Assembly (NCBI GenBank): GCA_022842165.1
Contig: JALHQC010000003.1
Span: 62,001 to 126,000, forward strand
Reading direction: 5' to 3'
From: a bacterium
Lineage (GTDB): Bacteria > Pseudomonadota > Alphaproteobacteria > Rhizobiales > Aestuariivirgaceae
Length of the DNA stretch: 64,000 nt
Shown: in pieces, positions 51,257 through 59,469 of the stretch
How the letters are laid out: each line of letters opens with the position of its first letter
Numbering within the stretch: position 1 is the first letter of the stretch
Notes under the pieces: model-generated
What the model was told of the DNA's origin: nothing
What the model saw: only the letters and a program-made list of their open reading frames with translations
The model's database searches: none
Program-made: the position numbers and the translations under genes

Positions 51257-51451
51257 ATGCGTTCCAAGATCATCATCGGTGGACGGAAGCTGTCCTTCTC
51301 TGTGGCTGACGAAGCCCGCGGGTTCGCCTTCCCGGACGGCCAGGCGGACTTCAGGAGCAGCGAAGTGAAGATAGCCAGCGCTTGCGGCGTGGCTCGCGGG
51401 ACGCAATGGCTCGTCAATGTCGATTGCCCGAGACACGATCATGCCGGATAG
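51257..51451 (+). CDS. Possible small protein in front of the CoA-transferase
   Basis: 64 residues (MRSKIIIGGRKLSFSVADEARGF...). The frame uses codons like the neighbours, and starts 19 nt after the LLM gene stop with AAGGCG as a weak Shine-Dalgarno. Its last 11 nt overlap the CoA-transferase start (51441). No family is recognised, and it may be a chance frame. Confidence 0.3.
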   Translation: MRSKIIIGGRKLSFSVADEARGFAFPDGQADFRSSEVKIASACGVARGTQWLVNVDCPRHDHAG

Positions 51452-52640
51452 CCCGCCAGGCGCCGGCATCCTGTCCGGCATCCGCGTACTCGATTTCAGC
51501 CGCATGCTGTCTGGCCCCTATTGCACGATGATGCTGGCCGACCATGGCGCGGAGGTGATCAAGATCGAGAGCCCGGAAGGCGACACCAGCCGCACCAACG
51601 GTCCCTATCGCGATGACGACCCCGAGAAGATTTGGGCTGGTTACTTCGTCAGCCTCAACCGCAGCAAGAAAAGCGTCGTCCTCGATCTCAAGAGCGAGGA
51701 AGGCAAGGCTGCCGTGCGCGAGCTTGCGAAAACATCGCAGGTGATCGTCGAGAACTTCAGGCCCGGCGTAATGGAGCGGCTTGGTCTTGGTTATGAGTCG
51801 CTGGCGGAATTGAATCCGGCGCTTGTCTATGCGGCGATCCGCGGCTTCGGCGATCCGCGGAGCGGCGCCAGCCCTTATTCGGATTGGCCGTCCTACGATG
51901 TCGTCGCGCAGGCCATGGGCGGCCTCATCAGCATGACCGGGCAAGACCGCGATCACCCGATGAAGACTGGCCCTGGCATCGGCGATGTGTTCACCGGCCT
52001 CATGATGTCGTTTGCCATTGTTGCGGCAGTCCGCCATGCGGAGAAGACCGGGCAGGGGCAGTTCGTCGATATCGGCATGTACGACGCGATGCTGAGCTTG
52101 TGCGAACGCATGGTCTATCAATACGACATGGAAGGAACCGTTGCCGGACCCTCGGGCAACGGCCACCCGCTGCTTGCGCCCTTCGGCCTGTTTCCGGCAT
52201 CGGATGGCTGGATTTCCATCGGCGTGGTGGACGATGCGTTCTGGCGTGAACTTGTTCGCATCATGGGCCGTGAAGACCTCGCAGCCGACCGGCGCCTTGC
52301 CGATAAGGCCGGGCGGCGTCGCCATGCGGCGGAGGTCAACGCAGCTGTGGCAAGCTGGACACGCCAGTTCAGCAAGGCGGAACTGACTAAGACACTCGGC
52401 GGAAGACTGCCGTTCGGCCCGGTGAATGACGCGCGTGACGTGTTCGCCGATCCGCATGTCGCGGTTCGCAACCTCATCGCCAGCATTCCGCATCCGGATG
52501 CAGGCCATGCGCCATGGAGGGTTGCGAACAATCCGATCCGCTTCAGCCGGACACCGGCAATCCAGCCGGCAACGCCCCCGAAGCTTGGCGAGAACAATGC
52601 CGGCATCCTCACCCCGGCAATCAAGCCTCGCAAGACCTGA
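51441..52640 (+). CDS. Class III (CaiB/BaiF) CoA-transferase
   Basis: 399 residues. LSGIRVLDFSRMLSGPYCTMMLADHGAEVIKIESPEGD is the family start; SLNRSKKSVVLDLKS and VIVENFRPGVMERLGLGY follow. The catalytic aspartate is expected at Asp182 in GIGDVFTGLM. It would exchange CoA between a CoA thioester and a carboxylic acid, activating a substrate acid. The start at 51441 is preferred to a codon 24 nt upstream because homologues begin shortly before LSGIRVLDFSR. It is co-directional with the LLM oxidoreductase and the AA_synth gene (21-nt gap). Confidence 0.92.
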   Translation: MPDSPPGAGILSGIRVLDFSRMLSGPYCTMMLADHGAEVIKIESPEGDTSRTNGPYRDDDPEKIWAGYFVSLNRSKKSVVLDLKSEEGKAAVRELAKTSQVIVENFRPGVMERLGLGYESLAELNPALVYAAIRGFGDPRSGASPYSDWPSYDVVAQAMGGLISMTGQDRDHPMKTGPGIGDVFTGLMMSFAIVAAVRHAEKTGQGQFVDIGMYDAMLSLCERMVYQYDMEGTVAGPSGNGHPLLAPFGLFPASDGWISIGVVDDAFWRELVRIMGREDLAADRRLADKAGRRRHAAEVNAAVASWTRQFSKAELTKTLGGRLPFGPVNDARDVFADPHVAVRNLIASIPHPDAGHAPWRVANNPIRFSRTPAIQPATPPKLGENNAGILTPAIKPRKT

Positions 52641-52661
52641 CACCACAAGAAGGAAAGACAC

Positions 52662-53264
52662 ATGGACCTCAGGATCAGAAAGCTCGTCAATTTCGAGGAG
52701 GAGATCAGGATCGAAGGAGAGCGCGTTGCAGATCCCGCGCTCCGCGTCTTCGGTGTTGCCGCCGTCGTCAGGAACCCGTGGGCGGGGCGGGGTTATGTTG
52801 ACGATCTCAAGCCCGAAATCCGGGCCTTCGCTCCCATTCTCGGCAAGCTTCTGACAGACCGAATCCTGGCGCTGGCCGGTGGCGGCGACAAGATCGAAGC
52901 CTATGGCAAGGCTGCAATGGCGGGCCTCGATTGCGAACAGGAACATGCCTCGGCTCTCATCCACACGCTGCATTTCGGGAATTTCTTCAGGCAGGCGGTG
53001 GATGCCAAGAGCTATCTCGGGTTCACCAACACACGCGGGCCTGCAAATACGCAGATCAACATCCCCCTGATGGACAAGCACGACACGGGGCGGCGGTCGC
53101 ACTACCTCACGGTGCAGTTCTCGATTTACGACGCTCCGGCCGATAATGAGATTGTCGTTGCCTTCGGGGGCGCGACGGGCGGCAGGCCGCACCACCGCAT
53201 CGGCGACCGCTATCAGGATCTAGCGGAAATCGGCGCGGACGTGAACAACCCCGCGCGGCTCTAG
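52662..53264 (+). CDS. Amino-acid-synthesis family protein (AA_synth, DUF1185-type)
   Basis: 200 residues matching the small AA_synth family found beside catabolic genes in proteobacteria: RKLVNFEEEIRIEGERV, AAVVRNPWAGRGYVDDL, YGKAAMAGLDCEQEHASALIHTLHFGNFFR, GPANTQINIPLMDKHD. A conserved His/Glu cluster (EQEHASALIHTLHFG) suggests an enzyme, but the chemistry has not been established to my knowledge. It starts at 52662 with AAGGAAAG upstream. Its presence with a CoA-transferase and aldehyde dehydrogenase fits a degradation cluster. Confidence 0.85.
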   Translation: MDLRIRKLVNFEEEIRIEGERVADPALRVFGVAAVVRNPWAGRGYVDDLKPEIRAFAPILGKLLTDRILALAGGGDKIEAYGKAAMAGLDCEQEHASALIHTLHFGNFFRQAVDAKSYLGFTNTRGPANTQINIPLMDKHDTGRRSHYLTVQFSIYDAPADNEIVVAFGGATGGRPHHRIGDRYQDLAEIGADVNNPARL

Positions 53265-53428
53265 GGTTTATGTTCTGACCACGCCGGTGTCCTGATGGCC
53301 TCATTCCTCGGGGTGAGTGGCAGGCCATTCGGTGCCCGTCTCTCTAAACATCGTATGTTGGCATAAAATATTTGTCGAACGAGCGCGGGTGCCCCGCAGC
53401 AGTTCTCGCTTTCGGAGGAGACGCAGTG

Positions 53429-54910
53429 ATGACCGAAGTCCAGAGCTACCGGATGTGCATCGATGGCGAGTGGGTGGGAGCGGCGGACGGCGGCATACTC
53501 GAAAGCTATAACCCGGCAACGGGACAGGTCTGGGCCACGATCCCCAGCGCCACCGAGGGCGATGTCAACCGCGCCGTGGAGGCCGCTCATCGGGAGCTGA
53601 AGGGCCCGTGGGGCAAGCTCAACGGCACCGAGCGTGGGAGGCTGTTGCGGAAACTGGCGGATCTTCTCGCCGATCAATCCGAAGCGCTGGGCCGAATTGA
53701 AACCATCGACACAGGCAAAATGTTCAAGGAAACGCGCTGGCAGGCGCGCTACATCGCCGACTACTTTCACTACTATGCGGGACTGGCCGACAAGATCCAG
53801 GGCGACACGCTGCCCATCGACAAGCCCGACATGTTCGCCTGCACCATCCGCGAGCCTCTGGGCGTCGTCGCGGCCATCGTGCCGTGGAACTCGCAGATTT
53901 TTCTGATGGCGGTGAAGATCGCCCCGGCGCTGGCGGCGGGCAACACGGTGGTGCTCAAGGCATCGGAACATGCCGCCGCGCCCATGCTGGAATTCGGCAG
54001 GCTGGTCGAGAGGGCGGGCTTCCCTAAAGGCGTCGTCAACATCATCACCGGCTCGGGCGAGCCGTGCGGGCGCGTACTGACCAGTCACCCGCTCGTCGCG
54101 CGCATCAGTTTCACGGGCGGCGTTCCGGCCGCCCGCAGCATCGTGCGCAATTCCGCGAACAATTTGGCCGAGGTCTCGCTGGAGCTTGGCGGCAAGAGCC
54201 CCGTGATGGTCTTCGCCGACGCCGATCTCGAGAGCGCCACCAACGGCGTGATGGCAGGCATCTTCGGTGCCAGCGGGCAAAGCTGCGTTGCGGGTTCACG
54301 CCTCTATCTGGAGGACTCGATTGCCGACCAGTTTCTCGACGGACTGGTGCGCAGGGCCAAGGCCATTCGCATCGGAGATCCGATGGCCGAAGAAACCGAG
54401 ATGGGGCCGCTCGCCACGCTCGGGCAGATTGCGCACATCGAAGCCAATGTCGCCAAGGCGCAGCAGCAGGGCGGAACGGTTCTCGCCGGCGGCCGCCAGC
54501 CGCGCGAACACAACAGCGGCTGGTTCTACGAGCCGACCATTGTCGATTGTCCGCGGCAGGACATGCAGATCGTCGGCACCGAGCTGTTCGGCCCGGTGCT
54601 GAGCGTGCTGCGCTTCAAGTCGGAAGAGGAAGTCCTCACCTACGCCAATGACTCCGAGTATGGGCTTGCCGCTGGCATTTTCACGCGCGACTCGGCGCGC
54701 GCCATGCGTGTGGCCAAATCCGTTCATTCAGGCATCGTGTGGATGAACACCTACCGCATGGTGTCGCCCATGGCCGAGTTCGGCGGCTTCAAGAACAGCG
54801 GGCATGGCCGCGAAGCAGGCATGGCGGCCGTCTACGACTATACGCGCACCAAGACACTGTGGCTCAACACCTCTAACAAGCCGATGGCCAATCCCTTTGT
54901 CATGAGATGA
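53429..54910 (+). CDS. NAD(P)-dependent aldehyde dehydrogenase
   Basis: 493 residues, standard family length. Catalytic Cys286 in GASGQSCVAGS, Glu252 in LELGGKSP, Asn154 in VPWNSQ and cofactor Lys177 in VVLKASEHAAAP are present. GGAGGAGA lies 7 nt before the ATG at 53429. Next to a diol dehydratase, its obvious role is to oxidise the aldehyde that the dehydratase makes from a 1,2-diol or glycerol-like compound. It resembles betaine-aldehyde and gamma-guanidinobutyraldehyde-type enzymes, so substrate choice from sequence is loose. An in-frame extension upstream is not needed. Confidence 0.93.
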   Translation: MTEVQSYRMCIDGEWVGAADGGILESYNPATGQVWATIPSATEGDVNRAVEAAHRELKGPWGKLNGTERGRLLRKLADLLADQSEALGRIETIDTGKMFKETRWQARYIADYFHYYAGLADKIQGDTLPIDKPDMFACTIREPLGVVAAIVPWNSQIFLMAVKIAPALAAGNTVVLKASEHAAAPMLEFGRLVERAGFPKGVVNIITGSGEPCGRVLTSHPLVARISFTGGVPAARSIVRNSANNLAEVSLELGGKSPVMVFADADLESATNGVMAGIFGASGQSCVAGSRLYLEDSIADQFLDGLVRRAKAIRIGDPMAEETEMGPLATLGQIAHIEANVAKAQQQGGTVLAGGRQPREHNSGWFYEPTIVDCPRQDMQIVGTELFGPVLSVLRFKSEEEVLTYANDSEYGLAAGIFTRDSARAMRVAKSVHSGIVWMNTYRMVSPMAEFGGFKNSGHGREAGMAAVYDYTRTKTLWLNTSNKPMANPFVMR

Positions 54911-55006
54911 CGACGATCCTTTGGGGCTTGTTGTTGGCCTTGAGGGGCGCCGGCAGGAAGTTGCCGTTTCGCTGCCGTCAACTGGCGGCTATGGTGCCCT
55001 CATCTC

Positions 55007-55029
55007 TTGACGGGACTTGATCCCGCCAA
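55007..55029 (+). other. Small hairpin before the diol dehydratase start
   Basis: TTG-A-CGGGA and TCCCG-C-CAA pair around a 5-nt loop (one A-C mismatch), ending 28 nt before the ATG. No riboswitch-like core is present. It could be a weak attenuator. Confidence 0.3.
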
Positions 55030-55057
55030 CAGGATCAGCCCCTCGAGGAGCAATGCG

Positions 55058-57286
55058 ATGACAGGATCGAAGCGGTTTGCGAAGCGCGCGGAGCGGGCTG
55101 TCAACAAGGATACTTTCGTTCAGGAGGATGCAAGTCTCGGCCTTGTGGTGATGGACAGTCCCAATGATCCGAAACCGTCGATCCGGATCGACAAGGGGCG
55201 CATTGTCGAAATCGATGGCTGCGACCAGGAGAATTTCGACACCATCGACCGCTATATCGCGCGCTATGCCATAAATGCCGAAGCGGCGGTGGAAGCGATG
55301 GCCACGGATTCGCTTGTTCTCGCCCGCATGCTGGTCGATATCAACGTGCCGCGCCACAAGCTCATGTGGCTGATGTCGGGCTGCACGCCCGCCAAGCTGT
55401 GCGAGATCGTGTCGCATCTCAATGTCGTCGAGATGATGATGGCCATGCAGAAGATGCGGGCCCGTCAATCCCCTGGGAATCAGGCGCATGTCACCAACTG
55501 GAAGGAGAATCCGGTGCTGATGGCGGCCGATGCCGCAGAAGGTGCGCTGCGCGGGTTCGACGAGCTTGAAACCACCTGCCGCGTGGCCCGCGTGGCGCCG
55601 TTCAATTCGCTGGCGCTGCTTGTCGGGTCTCAGACCCCCCACGGCGGGGTGCTGACGCAATGCGCGGTCGAAGAGGGGCTCAACCTGCGGCTTGGCCTCA
55701 AGGGGCTCACCTCCTATGCCGAGACGCTGTCGGTCTATGGCACCGACGAGGCGCTGCGCGATGGCGACGATACGCCATGGTCGAAGGGGCTTCTGGCATC
55801 TGCCTATGCCTCGCGCGGCATCAAGATCCGTTTCACATCCGGCACCGGCGCGGAAACACTGATGGGATATGAGCAGGGCAAGTCGATGCTCTATCTCGAG
55901 GCGCGCTGCCTGCTGTTGGTGAAGGGCTCGGGCGCGCAAGGGGTGCAGAACGGCTCGATCAGCTGCATTGCGTTACCCTCGGCATTGCCGGGCGGCGTGC
56001 GCGCCGTGCTGGCCGAGAACCTGATTGCCGCCTCGCTCGGGCTTGAGGTCGCGTCAGGCAATGATGCCATGTCATCTCATTCCGACATGCGCAAGGCGGC
56101 AAAGCTGATGCTGCAGTTCCTGCCCGGAACCGACTTCATCACCAGCGGCTACAGTTCCATGCCGCGCAAGGACAACATGTTCGGCGGCGGCAATTTCGAT
56201 TCCGACGACATGGACGACTGGCTCGTCATCCAGCGCGACATGCAGGTCGATGCCGGCATGGAGCCGGTCACGGAGGAGGCCGTGCTGGACGTCCGGCGCA
56301 AGGCCGGGAAGGCCCTGCAGGCGGTCTTCGGCGAACTCGGCTTTCCGCCGGTCAGCGACCAGGAGGTGGAGGCCGCGGCCACCGCCTATTGTTCGGACGA
56401 CATGCCCGATCGCGATCTCGTCGAGGATATCGCAGCGGCCGGTGCCTTCCTTGATGGACCATTGACGGCGCTGGATGTTATCTCCGCGCTGGACCGCAGG
56501 GGCTTCGAAGATATCGCCGCCAACATTCTCGGCATGCAGCGGGTGCGCGTGAGCGGGGATTATCTGCAACCCGCAGCCGTTCTGAACAGGCATTTCGAGG
56601 CGCAGAGCGCCTTCACCGATCGCAATCAGTATCAGGGACCCGGCACCGGCTTCCGCCTCAAAGGCGCGGCGCTGGCGAAGCTTTCGGCAATTCCGCAGGC
56701 AAGAACCGCAGCCGAAATGGTGCCGGCCTCCGCCGGGCGGGCCGGGGTGACGTTAAAATCCATCGGCGGTCCCGGGCCTGGCACAGCACGGGATGTGGTG
56801 ATTGCCCTGGGGCCTGCCTTTGCCGCCGAGCTTGACACCACCTTATGCGGATTATCGCATGGCGAGGTGCTGAAAGCGCTGACTGCAGGCATCGAGAGCA
56901 AGGCCATGCACGCCCGTGTGGTGAAATTCTTCCACACCGCGGATTGTGGCATGCTGGGATTCGAAGGGGCGAAGATCAGCGGTTCCGGGATTGCCATCGG
57001 GCTACAGTCGAAGGGCACGGCGGTGATCCAGCGCAAGGGCCTCGCCCCCCTCAACAATCTCGAACTCTTTTCGCAGGCGCCTCTACTGTCGCGCGAGGCC
57101 TATTTCCAGATCGGCGCCAATGCGGCATCGCATGCGATGAGATCGCCGCCGTCGCCGGTGCCGGTCAAGGTCGACAATATGGCGCGGCTCCGCCTCATCG
57201 TGCAGGCGATGCTGATGCACAAGCGCGAGATCGCCAGCATCGTGCCCGCAAAATCCCCCAGCGAAATGCAGGTCATCCATGACTGA
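55058..57286 (+). CDS. B12-dependent diol/glycerol dehydratase, fused large + medium subunits
   Basis: 742 residues. Residues 1 to about 550 match the large (PduC-like) subunit: HVTNWKENPVLMAADAAEGALRGFDELETT, RVAPFNSLALLVGSQTPHGGVLTQCAVEE, TSYAETLSVYGTDEALRDGDDTPWSK, TSGTGAETLMGY, LEVASGNDAMSSHSDMRK. The rest matches the medium (PduD-like) subunit: GPAFAAELDTTLCGLSHGEVLKALTAGIESKAMHARVVKFFHTADC, GSGIAIGLQSKGTAVIQRKGLAPLNNLELFSQAPLLS. These are normally separate proteins. GAGGAG lies 7 nt before the ATG. It dehydrates a 1,2-diol or glycerol to an aldehyde by an adenosylcobalamin radical. No reactivating factor is nearby. Confidence 0.93.
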   Translation: MTGSKRFAKRAERAVNKDTFVQEDASLGLVVMDSPNDPKPSIRIDKGRIVEIDGCDQENFDTIDRYIARYAINAEAAVEAMATDSLVLARMLVDINVPRHKLMWLMSGCTPAKLCEIVSHLNVVEMMMAMQKMRARQSPGNQAHVTNWKENPVLMAADAAEGALRGFDELETTCRVARVAPFNSLALLVGSQTPHGGVLTQCAVEEGLNLRLGLKGLTSYAETLSVYGTDEALRDGDDTPWSKGLLASAYASRGIKIRFTSGTGAETLMGYEQGKSMLYLEARCLLLVKGSGAQGVQNGSISCIALPSALPGGVRAVLAENLIAASLGLEVASGNDAMSSHSDMRKAAKLMLQFLPGTDFITSGYSSMPRKDNMFGGGNFDSDDMDDWLVIQRDMQVDAGMEPVTEEAVLDVRRKAGKALQAVFGELGFPPVSDQEVEAAATAYCSDDMPDRDLVEDIAAAGAFLDGPLTALDVISALDRRGFEDIAANILGMQRVRVSGDYLQPAAVLNRHFEAQSAFTDRNQYQGPGTGFRLKGAALAKLSAIPQARTAAEMVPASAGRAGVTLKSIGGPGPGTARDVVIALGPAFAAELDTTLCGLSHGEVLKALTAGIESKAMHARVVKFFHTADCGMLGFEGAKISGSGIAIGLQSKGTAVIQRKGLAPLNNLELFSQAPLLSREAYFQIGANAASHAMRSPPSPVPVKVDNMARLRLIVQAMLMHKREIASIVPAKSPSEMQVIHD

Positions 57287-57665
57287 CGGAGACGACAACA
57301 TTCGGCGCAGCCCGCGCAGTATCGATGTCAAGGACATCACGCTGGAGAATGTGCGGGCCGGAAAGATCACACCCGAGGACCTGACGATCCGGCGCACCAC
57401 GCTGCTGCACCAGGCGGGAGTTGCCGATCAGGAGGGCTATCCTCAGCTTGCCCGCAATTTCCGCCGTGCGGCGGAACTAACGGCGCTGCCCAATGATGTG
57501 CTGCTTGGCACCTACGAGAAGCTGCGCCCCTATCGTGCGACCTATTTCGAGCTGCTCGCCCTCTCGCAGGAGATTGCCGCCCGTTATGACGCGCCGGAAA
57601 CAGGCGACTATATCCGGCAGGCGGCGGAAGCCTATCGCGACAAGGGGTTGCTGAAGCCGGAATAG
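57279..57665 (+). CDS. Diol/glycerol dehydratase small subunit
   Basis: 128 residues, PduE-like: SPRSIDVKDITLENVRAGKITPEDLTIRRTTLLHQAGVADQEGYPQLARNFRRAAELTALPNDVLLGTYEKLRPYRA. The gene overlaps the fused subunit by 8 nt, so translation is coupled. It is shorter than the enteric small subunits (about 140-173) because it lacks their N-terminal extension, the part that targets Pdu enzymes to microcompartments. It would complete an (alpha-beta fused)-gamma dehydratase in the cytosol. Confidence 0.92.
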   Translation: MTDGDDNIRRSPRSIDVKDITLENVRAGKITPEDLTIRRTTLLHQAGVADQEGYPQLARNFRRAAELTALPNDVLLGTYEKLRPYRATYFELLALSQEIAARYDAPETGDYIRQAAEAYRDKGLLKPE

Positions 57666-57682
57666 GCTGACTGGTGCCTGCT

Positions 57683-59446
57683 TCAGTAAACCGGCGTCGG
57701 GATGCCTTCCATGCGGGCTTTCAGCTGCAGCGCCACGAATTTCGAATAGTGCCGCGACAGATGCAGGTTGCCGCCGTGGAACCACAGCGCCTGCTGCTTC
57801 AAGGGCTTCCACATGTTGCGAAGCTCGCCTTCCCACGGGCCGGGATCGCCGCGCGCGCCAGATCCATAGCCCCAGTTGGGGCCAACCAGATCGGCGGTCT
57901 GGCGCGAGATGATCGCCGCCACCCATTCGTTCATCGGCAGGTAGCCGGTCGCATAGACGATCACGTCGGCCGGAACTTCGCTGCCATCTGTCAGCACGAC
58001 CGCCTTCGGCTTTACCTCCCTGATCTCGACGCCACTTCGCACCTTCACCTGGCCGCTGGCGATCAGTTCCGAACATCCAACGTCAATGTAATAGCCCGAG
58101 CCGGTGCGCAGCGCCTTCATCAGAAGGCCATCGCCATCGATGCCATAATCCGTCTTGAAGCCAGCCGTGTTGAGCCGCGCGACAAGATCGGCATCGCGCC
58201 TGGCGATCTCGGCATAGAGCGGGCGCTGCGCGTCCGGCAGAAGGCGGAAGGGAGTCGCGGCGAAGATCATGTCGGCCTTGTCGGCGTCGATACCTTTCTC
58301 AATCGCCTCTTCGGAATAAAGCCCTGCGAAAGCGACCTCCATCAGCGATTCGGACCGCACCACCGTCGTCGGCGTCCGCTGGATCATGGTGACGTCGGCG
58401 CCATTTTCCCACAAGTCGGCGCAGATATCGTGGGCCGAACTGTTGGCGCCGACGACGATGCAGCGCCTGCCGTTGAAGTCCGACCCATCCTTGTGCCGGC
58501 TCGAATGATATTGGACGCCTGCAAAGCTTTCCTGGCCGGGAAGCGACACCTCGCGCGGCGGCCCGTAGGAGCCGGTTGCAAACACCAGCTGCTTCGGCTT
58601 CAGCAGGACATCCTTGCCGTCACGCCGCACAAGCAACGACCACTCCTGCGCGGTGGGATCATATGATGCCTTTACCGCCTCGGTGGATGACCAGTAGTTC
58701 AGTTCCATGATCTTCGTGTAGGACTCGAGCCAGTCGCCCATCTTGTCCTTGGGCGTGAATACCGGCCAATCATCCGGGAACGGAAGATAGGGCAGGTGGT
58801 CGTACCAGACGGGATCATGGAGAACGAGCGTGCGGTAGCGGTTCCGCCAGGAATCGCCGGCGCGCGCGTTCTTCTCGATGATGATTGTCGGAACGCCCAG
58901 CCGCCTCAGGCGAGCACCAAGTGCAATGCCGCCCTGGCCACCGCCGATGATCACGCAATAGGGCTGGCGAGAAATCCCAAGTTCGCGCATCTCTGCCTCG
59001 CGCTCGTCCGTCCACGTCACGCGGTGCTTCGATGCACCGTGGACGATCCCCTTCCGGCGCGTCCGGCCCTTCCTTTCCTCGTGGCCTTTCAATTCTTCCA
59101 TGGCCGTCAGGATCGTGAAGCCCTTGCCGCCTTTCAGCCGTACATGGCCCTTGCCGCGGGCAACTGCGGTGTCGAAGCTGAACCAAGCGGAAGTGATGCC
59201 GTCAGCGGTTTCAGCCTCGCCTTCCATCCGGAAGTTGCCCGGTCTTGCGCTGGGGATCGTTTGTTGCAGCATCGCCCTAATGGCCTCGCGGCCCTCGAGC
59301 GTCCTGATGTTCCAGGTCAACGATACAAGATCGCGCCAAAAGCACTCGGCGCCGAAGAGGGCCACTGCTGCTGCAGCGTCTCCCGCTTCCAGGGCCTTGC
59401 TCAATTGCCGAAGCCAGCCGCTTGCCACCGTTGCATCATCTGCCAT
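57683..59446 (-). CDS. Flavin-containing monooxygenase with NTF2-like N-terminal domain
   Basis: 587 residues. Residues 1 to about 125 form a SnoaL/NTF2-like domain (LSKALEAGDAAAAVALFGAECFWRDLVSLTWNIRTLEG). The flavoprotein core follows: FAD motif IIGGGQGGIALGARL (near 160), NADP-binding VVGANSSAHDICADLWENGADV, and the FMO-like VIVYATGYLPMNEW near 480. Such enzymes do Baeyer-Villiger or N-/S-oxygenation, and members with this N-terminus are common in catabolic clusters. GGAG lies 8 nt before the ATG at 59446; the longer frame upstream is antisense to the deacylase gene. It converges on the diol dehydratase small-subunit gene and is first after the deacylase on the same strand. Confidence 0.9.
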   Translation of the reverse strand: MADDATVASGWLRQLSKALEAGDAAAAVALFGAECFWRDLVSLTWNIRTLEGREAIRAMLQQTIPSARPGNFRMEGEAETADGITSAWFSFDTAVARGKGHVRLKGGKGFTILTAMEELKGHEERKGRTRRKGIVHGASKHRVTWTDEREAEMRELGISRQPYCVIIGGGQGGIALGARLRRLGVPTIIIEKNARAGDSWRNRYRTLVLHDPVWYDHLPYLPFPDDWPVFTPKDKMGDWLESYTKIMELNYWSSTEAVKASYDPTAQEWSLLVRRDGKDVLLKPKQLVFATGSYGPPREVSLPGQESFAGVQYHSSRHKDGSDFNGRRCIVVGANSSAHDICADLWENGADVTMIQRTPTTVVRSESLMEVAFAGLYSEEAIEKGIDADKADMIFAATPFRLLPDAQRPLYAEIARRDADLVARLNTAGFKTDYGIDGDGLLMKALRTGSGYYIDVGCSELIASGQVKVRSGVEIREVKPKAVVLTDGSEVPADVIVYATGYLPMNEWVAAIISRQTADLVGPNWGYGSGARGDPGPWEGELRNMWKPLKQQALWFHGGNLHLSRHYSKFVALQLKARMEGIPTPVY

Positions 59447-59469
59447 GTTGCAGTCTCCAGTCTTGCATG

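Noticed and set aside
54911-55057. Adenosylcobalamin riboswitch before the diol dehydratase
   Set aside because: I looked for a B12-box and conserved core but found only a small hairpin. The gap is also too short for the element.
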